Of a stretch of 64,000 nt of DNA, positions 23,701 through 33,600 are shown one piece after another. This DNA comes from Axinella damicornis (taxonomy: Eukaryota > Porifera > Demospongiae > Axinellida > Axinellidae): assembly GCA_963931865.1 (NCBI GenBank), contig OZ007509.1, positions 4,617,947-4,681,946 on the forward strand, read 5' to 3'. A program made the translations under genes and the position numbers. The notes under the pieces were generated by a model that searched no databases, had not been told where the DNA came from, and saw only the letters and a list, made by a program, of their open reading frames with translations. Each line of letters begins with the position of its first letter. The stretch's first letter is position 1.

Positions 23701-26700
23701 AAAATTACAAATGATTTAGTGATGGCCACCCCGATCGACTCCCGAAAAAGCAGACAAACAAGGAATGCCATTAACCAGCCTCAGTCCCATCCCATCCCTA
23801 AATTCTACATTTTTCAATGGGATGGGACTGAGCCTGGTTAATGGCATTCCTTGTTTGTCTGCTTTTTCGGGAGTCGATCGGGGTGGCCATCACTAAATCA
23901 TTTGTAATTTTTGTAAGAAAATTTTTTGTTTCTAGTATATATCAGAGAACGCGGTAGCGTTCTCTATTTAGGGATGGCTAAGGAAATTTCGAAATACCAT
24001 ACTGATGCACCAGCAGGAAAACGGCCAAAGAAGCTACTACCCCCCAAACCAAGCATGCAGACAGAATGATACTGCCTAGCAGTTCACAAAAACACTCGCA
24101 AACGTACCTGAGAGTACGCGGGAGTCGAGTAATAAGTCGCCGTAAAATTCCGATTTCGTCATCTTCTTTCTTTCTTCTTCTTCTTCTTCTTCTTTCTCAT
24201 TGACTAGCATAGCTGGACAACAAAAGCATTTCCTGAGCTAGTTCACTCACAGAACAACATCGCTTTCGTCGTAGTAGCTCCTTTCGGCCCTTTTGACTAC
24301 ATACTGGCAAGAACGGCACTGCTGGCTAGCTACGATTCCGTGAATTGCTAGCACGAAGCCATTTTGATGCAACCAGAGGTCAAGCGTGCCAAATGCGCAT
24401 GCGCAGTTCACATGCAAACGCACGTTGCATTCTTTTTTACAGCATTTTGGGCGCTTGGTGATCAGCTGAATCCTTGTGAATCCATCATCTGGTGCCTCAC
24501 TACCGCTGCGAGGAATTTCTACCAACCTGTTCTTGCCAAGATCTATCGTGACTATGCCATCATGGAGGCGTGGCTTTCTTTTCATGACGTAACTACAGTG
24601 CGGAACATGTATATACCACCAATACTGTGAGTGAGGTTAGAGTTTTGGTAGTGGAAATAGAATGAAGCATCAAAGCCTGCTCAGTGCCCAGCAGAAGGTT
24701 CACATCCATCAAGGCAATTAATAAAATGACATCATGAAAGTTACGCATTCCATGCGCTCAAAAAACCTCACAAACTAGAAACAAAAAATTTTCTTACAAA
24801 AATTACAAATGGTTTAGTGATGGCCACCCCGATCGACTCCCGAAAAAGCAGACAAACAAGGAATGCCATTAACCAGCCTCAGTCCCATCCCATCCCTAAA
24901 TTCTACATTTTTCAATGGGATGGGACTGAGGCTGGTTAATGGCATTCCTTGTTTGTCTGCTTTTTCGGGAGTCGATCGGGGTGGCCATCACTAAATCATT
25001 TGTAATTTTTGTAAGAAAATTTTTTGTTTCTAGTAAGTAGTAGGGTACACTACTTATTTAGCGCAGCTATTTGTGTATCCTTGTTGTATATCCAACAGAA
25101 GTTTCATAGTATTAAAAATAAAAATAAAAAAACATTGGGCAATGGAAAATTTATAACCCCCATGTTGCTACAGTACAGTATAGGTCTAATGGTTAGTCCA
25201 CACTTGCCGAGAAGGCTCAGTCACTCTCCACTGTATAACTGCTGCCACATTCATCTGAACTCAACTCGTCTTCACTGTCAAAGGAATAGCAGCTACATCC
25301 GTGACCAGAGTAATGGCCTCCACACTTGGGACAGTGGCAGTTCTGGTAGTCTCCAATACAGTAGCCAAACTTGAAATGCTCTGCACAGTGGTTGTGGAAC
25401 TTCCCATTCTCAAATTCTGGAGTACCTAAGCAAAGCCTGGTGACGTAGATGCCTGGGCAAAATTCTGTACACCGCAGGGTCGCGGCTGGACCTCCGTCAG
25501 CATAGTCTATGCCGTTATCCGGCTGGTAGAGGATGTCTCTCACTCGACAGGTCACCTTCTGTTTACAATCCCGATCCGGATCCAAACACTTGCCCTTGAG
25601 CAGTACCTGGTCGAGCCCGAACAGTCCTAAGGGGTCTTCTTTTGGCTGCAGAAGCAAGACGTAGCCGTTGATGATGGCAGCCTTCAAGCAGGTGCTCACT
25701 TTCTTCAAGTCGGAGACACCAAGGGCATTAAGGAGTTTGTGGACTTGGTCCTCCGTCTTGGGTCTCTTCGCGTGAACCACGCCAGCGAACCTCTCACTTC
25801 CGATCTTCCACCCGGCGGTTCTCGCCTTCTTGGAGGGTTGGAAGAAGAAATCCATTGCTTGCATTTATGCTTGGTCTAGCTCGCTTGGTCTCGAATAATA
25901 AATTTGACACCAGCGCTAATCGCACTAAGTTCACACGTACCATGTACCAGTCGAATCGCGAATCGATAATCGCCAGCGTGCGATCATGTGCAATTTTATT
26001 TACATCACGTTCACGACCGGAAGTATGAAAATGGTGGAATGCACATGGAGACATCGTCCTCAGTTCGAGGTTGTCAGAGCCGCGCGTAGGGCGGATATCG
26101 AAACTTTACCGGAGCTGATGGACTTCTCATGGATAAGTAAAGGTAAGTATTGTTTTATAACAAAGAATAACTAGCCACAGTAACAAAAGGGGGGTAGAAT
26201 TTGCCCAGTGGGAGTTAGACAAATATTGGGCATACAGAAGAAACTAAGAAATGAACAGCGCTTGGGCATGGTACACAAGAGTTATGCTTATCAGGCAGTA
26301 GCTAGTGAATGGGAGGGTTGCTGGAGAAAAAATGAAGACTGTAGGTGAAGGAGGCTGTAAATGGCCCCATGTCCAACGACTGACTGGTTTAGTTGCACTG
26401 TCTCAGAACATGCTCAACTGGCTGTCCAATGTGATTACCTTAAATTCTGGTAGATCTGCAGTAAGGCTGTCCTCTAGCCTGCTCTCTGCCTCATGGTGGA
26501 GATGGTCTGAAACGTTTAGCGACATACGGGGAGAGAAATACCTCCTATGCTTGCGGTAGGAACTCGTGAGTTTACCAGAAGTTTGATGCCTGGATCATGA
26601 GTAGGCTTGTGAGCGTTTCCGTTTGGTGACCAGCCGACACCTTACCCATGGCCAGACACCTTCCACCACTTACTTTAGCTGGCATGACAGATTTCTTGTA

Positions 26701-27598
26701 GTGTGTTTGTACGTTTTGCTAGTTCTTGCATCACCTACGATGATGACATCTGACCCAGTTCCTGTACAAATACTTGGTGTAGCCTAGTTCCCAGCACCAG
26801 TATATGATTGCTTCCAATATGAAATACGGTGGGGGCTCGGAAGGCCTGGGAGATCTGGTCACATGTGGTGCCATCAGGTAGACGCATGGTACTAGAGCTG
26901 CAACGATACCCTTCAGTACTGTATCGATTATCGGTCAGATTCTAATCGCGATATATCGATATATATCGGTTGTGTGTGACATAGCGCGCTTCCAATGTCA
27001 CCTGCTTACATGTACTACTCGACGACTCACTCCGTGATTTCCTGCCGGCCTTCAAATAGTCCAGGCACAAGTAACAAAGGACGTCCTTCATTATCGCTCC
27101 CGAGCAGTCGCCAGGAAACAAAAGTAGCGCCACACCCGACTCTTCGCTCGTTTATCGGGAACTATCGCGTTTAGCCATCGCTCTCACCTCAGATCGATGA
27201 GCTAGCTACAATAACTTCAAACTACAGTATAGTAACCAGCAAAAACTAGCTGTAAACACGCAAAGTAGCTGAAACACGCAAACTAGCTGTAATAATTTTT
27301 ACCGCGAGGTTCAGCACGTGCCTTCACGTACAGTCACGTGATATATCGATTTCGCGTTTAGCTGACGATTATTGTATCGCTTGACTTATCATCGCGATGT
27401 ATCGCGATATCGATATATCGTTGCAGCTCTACATGGTACACACACGGAGGGCAGTGCCCAATGAAGAATCTCTACATCCTGTCTTGTGCTGTCTGTCCAA
27501 ACGCTGGATGTCAGAGCGTTCGCAAGGCGGATGATTGATACCGTTCGTTGTTCACAACACCGGGGACGGATTGACGTGATAGGTATAATATTACAACG

Positions 27599-27636
<38 letters not shown>

Positions 27637-30600
27637 CCCTGTGTGTGTACCATCTGTCTACCTGATGTCATCGCACATGACCAGATCTCCCAGGCCTTCC
27701 CCCGCTGTATTTCATACTGGAAGTGATCAAATAGTGGCGGTGGGGCTATACTTGGTGTATTCAATTGACTACACTGATAAGAGTGTAAGAGTGTGTTTGG
27801 ACTGACAACTTCTGCGCATGTCATGTTTGATACTTCCTTGTCTGCTTTTCTCATGCAGTTTATCATCCTTGGAAGCGCAGGAAACGTGCAGCTCCAACTC
27901 TTACTACTCTTTCATACGAGGCAATAAGCTAACCACGCCATAAAATTCAGCACATGCACTACTTCAGCAAACTCATCTAATGTACGCTTTGCCATCTTAC
28001 AGTGTGGCCTGGGAACGAGACCGCACCAAATACGTCCCGCCCCATGACACTTACGGACGTTGATGACCAAGTCCAAAGTCCAGCTTCACGCTACATGTAC
28101 GCATCCGCATGACTCCAGCGCGTATGACGCTCGTGCCCTATACAGCAAACTGTGCACTGTCTAGGATGATAAGAACGTATGGTACTGTACAACAACAGAA
28201 ATGTAAGTGAAATCACAGGGGTAATAAGTGATTTTATTGCAGTAGTTCATTGAAGTATAGTATAACTGTGGATGGCTATCTTATTACCACAACAACCTTG
28301 ACTAGTAGAACTGATGTAGTCCACCAAGTATGAATGATATTGTATTATTATATTCTGTAGAATCATACTGCAATCCTATTGGTCACTGTAGTGCTTATTC
28401 CCATCGAATAATTCACAATATTCCACGGCTGAACATGACTTTTACAAGGCGACAACAATGACTTACAAGACGACAACAATAATATAATTGTTGCATGGCA
28501 ACCTTCCGAATAGAAGTTGAAGGCGTAAACGATGGCTAAACGTTTGGGTGGGGCTGAAAGGTTTGCAAACGTAACCGACGAAGACATAGCAACGCTTGTT
28601 GCTGACAAGGACAGTAAGAACACGAAGAAGGCGACGAAAGCTGCTGTTCGTGTGTTTGAAAACTATCTGAAGGCAAAAAACATCTGCTGCAAGTTCGCAA
28701 CTACAACACCAACAGAACTCAACGGCATCCTGAAGCGGTTTTGGGTGGAGGCAAGGAGGCAGGATGGAGAGAAGTACACGAAAACGAGTCTCACGTCCAT
28801 CCGCTTCGGACTGTGCCGACACATCAAGAACTGCCGCTCAGAAATTGACATCATGCGTAGCCCAGATTTCGAAGAATCCAATGTGGTATTCAAAGCTCAG
28901 ACCGTGCAGCTGAAGCGTGAAGGCAAAGCCAAGGTGCAGCACAAACCACCTATCTCGGAAGAGGATGTGCATAAACTGTACAGCAGTAGTGCATTTGATG
29001 TCAACACCGCCACAGGTTTACAAAACAAGGTGTGGTTTGAAGTCATGTTGTTTTTCTGTCGCAGAGGGCAGGAAAATCTGCATGACTTGAAGAGGGACTC
29101 TTTCGCCTTTGCAACAGATGCGTCAGGCAGACGTTATGTGTAACAGCAGAAAGATGAACTAACCAAGAATCACAGAGAAGACTGTGAGGCTCAGGAAGGT
29201 GGACTAATGTACGAAATCCCAGGAAGTCCCATTTGTCCTCTTCAGTCAATGGAGAAGTACCTCTCAAAACTCAATCCACACAATGCTGCATTATTCCAGC
29301 GTCCTAAGGAGTGCACTGTCCCAGAAGACCCTATCTGGTATTGCAATCAGGTTGTGGGCATTCACACTCTCGGCATCAAGATGAAAAACCTGTCCATAGA
29401 TGTGAATTTGTCGAAACTTTACACCAACCACTCCGTTCGAGCGACATCCATCACCATCTTGGACAATTCTGGGTTTCAGGCACGTCACATCATGACTGTA
29501 AGTGGGCATAAGAGTGAAGCAAGCATCCGAAGCTATGCCAGCAAAACTGCTGACAGTGTTAAGCGTGCAATGTCAGACTCCATTAGCACTGCTTTACACA
29601 GCCATGATATCCAACTCATGCAACCAGAAGCCCCTCTTGTCGCTGCGGACCCCCTGACAGTGCCTGACCTTGACCTGAATGAGTTAATACCTCACGAATG
29701 GATGGAGTGGCTTGAGTGTGATTCCGAGCAGCCCTCAAGTCAGTACACGCAGTTCAACAGCCACGGCAACCTCTCCACGCTCTACAGAACTATTCCGTTG
29801 AGAACAAAACAGTGAATGTAGACACTGTCAAGCATACACCAAGTCAATTCAGCTTCTACAACTGCAGTGTTAATATCATCAACAATAACTGACTTGTGAT
29901 GATGTATGTATTCTGTCATGTATATTGTATGCAGACTAAGCTGAAGTTCTGAATATAATAAAACAATTATTGCACGCTTCTGTGTTGGATATCCGATTTA
30001 TTACTACCCTCGGAATGCAATATTCCACTCGGCCTTCGGCCTCGTGGAATATTGCATTCCTCGGGTAGTAATAAATCTTGATATCCAACACAGAAGCGTG
30101 CAATAATATTCTTACCTATTAGGAAACTGTGGATCTATATCATTGTGCTGCCAGTGTTAAGCATCAGATTTGGCTTGGTTAATGTGCCAGTGTTCTCGGA
30201 CATCTATAGAACAGCCAGGTTAATGGAGTACAGTAACCACAAGGGGTGTGGCTTAAGTTTACTGTAGACTAACATAGGTACAATTCTAGCCTCGATCAAA
30301 CCCAGTCGCATAACCTGGGTTTAATACCCCATTTACCATCCCTATGCCACTCATATAATATTATGAGAATATGTACCAGGCTCTCACGTTTCTGCACGGA
30401 TAGCAACTAAAAGCAAGCTGGCTGAGGGCCTGGGAACGAGGCTGTATTAGCACCACAGTAACTGCTCTAATAGTCAGATCAGCTGTTGCATACATGTACA
30501 TGTGTATTTGATTATCATAAATTAAGTTGGGCAGCCACCATGATTATTCTACCCATGTACATGTCTTCCAGAAACCCCCATATGAATCAAGCTAATAAGC

Positions 30601-33600
30601 TTGTCTAGCTACTACTGCATATCTGTTTGAGTCCACTCTAACCTCTGCCATGCAGTACACAGAGCAGTCATGATGAAGTACTTGCTGGTGCGATTTCAGG
30701 AATTCTTGTTTCGACCTTTGCTTCAGGGTAAGAGCTATAATTTGTGATGCAAGAGCTACCAATGGGTGCTCACAGCTCCAAAGGAATTATAATGTACACA
30801 CAACAGCATTAATTCTACCGGGGGTATTAGGTTTTGCTTATGATGTCATTGCTTGCTCCTCTAGACTGAAAGGTTTGCTATCCTCCAGTACAGCTGCCAG
30901 TTGCTTCTTATCAGCAGTGTTTATGTACCAAGTTTGTGGCTGTCATTGTCGCAAAGGAATGTCTCATGCATGGGTCACTTATCCTCTCCTCAGGGAGTGT
31001 ATTGGTCCAGTACTTGGCGGTGTCCTGGTTTACTCTGTGGGATATCAGTGGATGATGATCGTGAGCTGAGTGTACAGTAATCACTAAGCAGTTGTATTTT
31101 TGTATAATAATCTGTATTGCAAGCAACAAACAGTTTGGAAGTGGCCTGGGAACGAGGCTAGGCATATTTATCACCTTTAACCCTTTAACCACCGAATTCT
31201 TCCCACCAAGACAACACATTTTCATGCATTCAGCGCACACCACTTTCGTAGGTACTCCTCTCCCACAGCATTCGCTCCTCAGCGGCCAAACTTGGTGGGG
31301 CCCGCACACATGGAGAGACCCCTCTGGCAATACCGTTAATGATATTCATGACCCCCCACAAGGCCAGCAATCGGAGGTCAAAGGTGGATGTCAGCCGGAT
31401 TTTCGCCCAGCATTTCCCTAAACTTGGGCCAGATCTGACTGATGGCACACCTTACACCACCAATTTGCAGGTTTTCTTGAGGCCCTGGGTGGGGTCTATG
31501 AATATCATTAGAATCAAAAATTCTCGGGTCAATGAATCTCATTAAAATCAAAAAAACGCCCACGACAGGCCGAAGGGGGGGCTGCCGCCCCCCCTTCGAA
31601 ACCCCCCCGCTTGTACGTTTAGTGGGGGAGGCGCGCCGAAATCTGACCAAATTTTTGAGTTCGTGCCTTAAAGTCGTCCCTTGGCCCTCTGAAGACTTTT
31701 TGGTCTCTTTTTGGACTGGCGAGAAGCCCTACAAGTGCATAGGGTCTAAATGACGCCTATAGACGTCAATGGGGCTTAAAGGGTTAACTGGCAATGTGAG
31801 AGAAATTAGCCTCGTTCCCAGGCCATCGCCCAGCTTTTTGTTTGTGCATGGGAGAGCCTGGGAATGAGGCTAGTGAGAAATGGCTTTGTTTTTGTACTCT
31901 GCTACCGTCCATTTGTTTGGACACCACTTTTATTGAATATTCTCAAGTTCCTCAACTCACAGAAGAGGCAACTGTGGGACTTATGAGAGCACATGATAAG
32001 CATAACACATACTATAATATCCGAGTATAGGGATATCGTGTATATACCTCACTACCATGGCTAGGTCTGTGCCCTAACAGACCTGTAGTATTGTTACACT
32101 CCTGGTAGGGGAAAAATTGTGCCGCGTAATATAATTAATTAATATAAATAACTCGTTCGAGTGACAGGAATGGCGCACAAAGATTCTGACTACACCGTTG
32201 TGATCGCTATCATGCACTGTCCCAACCGTACAATTTTGGTGCTGAAACTCACCTTGGTGGTGGAGATATGAGCGCTTTTGTCTCGCCGTGGCGGCCATTG
32301 CTCGAGCGCTCTCTCCGACTTCCGTGGCAGTACCGTTCTTAGGAAAGGCGCACGAAGATTCTGACCACACAGCCGTGATCGCTGTCGTTAACTGACGCTT
32401 ACATGCCAAAACTCACCGTGCTGGCTAAGTTGTGAGTGCTGTCTTGTCTTCCTTTTGGTCGCCATTGCTGCGCTCGCGATCGACTGAGCCACGTGGCATG
32501 TGCGTTAATTGGAACGAATTGCAATAATTTAGCTTCGCTACGGCGAGGCAACTGCGGCGTTGCAACGGCTACCAGGAGTGCGGTTGCCCCTCGTAAAGTA
32601 ATAAAAAACATTTAAAATGTAACAGGATGTAGGGATACCAGAACGGGAAAAAAGTAAGGAAACAAGGTAGGGATGATCACACAAAACAGTGAAGTATACA
32701 ACCCCCCTACAGAGATCTTTTTCCATAATACGTGTATAATGAAAAAAGATATGTAGGGGGATTGTATACTTCACTGTTTTGTGTGATCAGCCCTACCTTG
32801 TTTCCTTACTTTTTTTCCGTTCTGGTATCCCTACATCCTGTTACATTTTAAATGTTTTTTATTACTTGTTTATGTCATTTTTTTAGCAGCAGGCGCATAC
32901 ATACTGAACTCTGGCATTTACACTGCGAGCAATGGCTGAAGAATTTACTTACGGTTCCACAACAGCGCAAGGCACTTCTAATTCAGCGATCTTGAATAAT
33001 AATTACGTATTGTTGCTAAGTGATCGTTTAAGTGCGCATGCGTACAAACATGAAAATGGCGTGACAAATGAAGCCATAGTTATTGAGTGGGCAGCTGCAG
33101 CCGCCTGGTGAAGACTTGGAGTTTGCGAAAAAGCGATGGGCTGGTGCACTGCTCGGTGTAAAATGCTGCTGTTTCGTGCGAAAACCATCATGAGGGATTG
33201 AGGCGACGTTGAGCTAGCCCGTCTGAAAGAAGAAAGAAGAAAGAAGAAGAAGAAGAAGAAAGAAAAACAATTTGCTCGTTTTGCGAGTACCTGGTGTGGT
33301 ACTTTCGCGACGGTTTTTCGCGATGCGAGGAGTCTTGTTGGTCATGAAAACACTCGAAGATGAACGGTATGTTGTTATAAAGGCTTATAAGTGTACCGTT
33401 TCTGAGATTTGGAGAGATTTTTTTGTATTAGCATATATTGCGTGTACGTCGTATCCCTACATACAGAGTCTACCGACTCTGTGATATAAAGGTTCATTGC
33501 CATAAAGTGTGCCTGCTACCTAATAGCCACTGGCACAGGTACAGACAGACTCAGGGTGATTGGCTTAGACACTGCCAAACCATCTCTAATAGCCACTGGC

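Larger units (their letters stand above)
26780..27748. mobile_element. TAGCC-family element, 969 bp, host to a nested insertion
   Basis: Long inverted arms: TAGCCTAGTTCCCAGCACC and the following 100 bp (including GGCCTGGGAGATCTGGTCAC and CATCAGGTAGACG) are mirrored at 27640-27748. It is flanked by TACTTGGTG on both sides (26771-26779 and 27749-27757), a perfect 9-bp target duplication. The interior includes a hAT-type MITE and a 36-bp C-run. Confidence 0.85.

Noticed and set aside
31092..31650. Overlapping frames of about 90-110 codons on both strands
   Set aside because: No agreement with any exon pattern, no homolog recognised, and both strands equally open in a GC-rich repeat-like region of the transporter intron.
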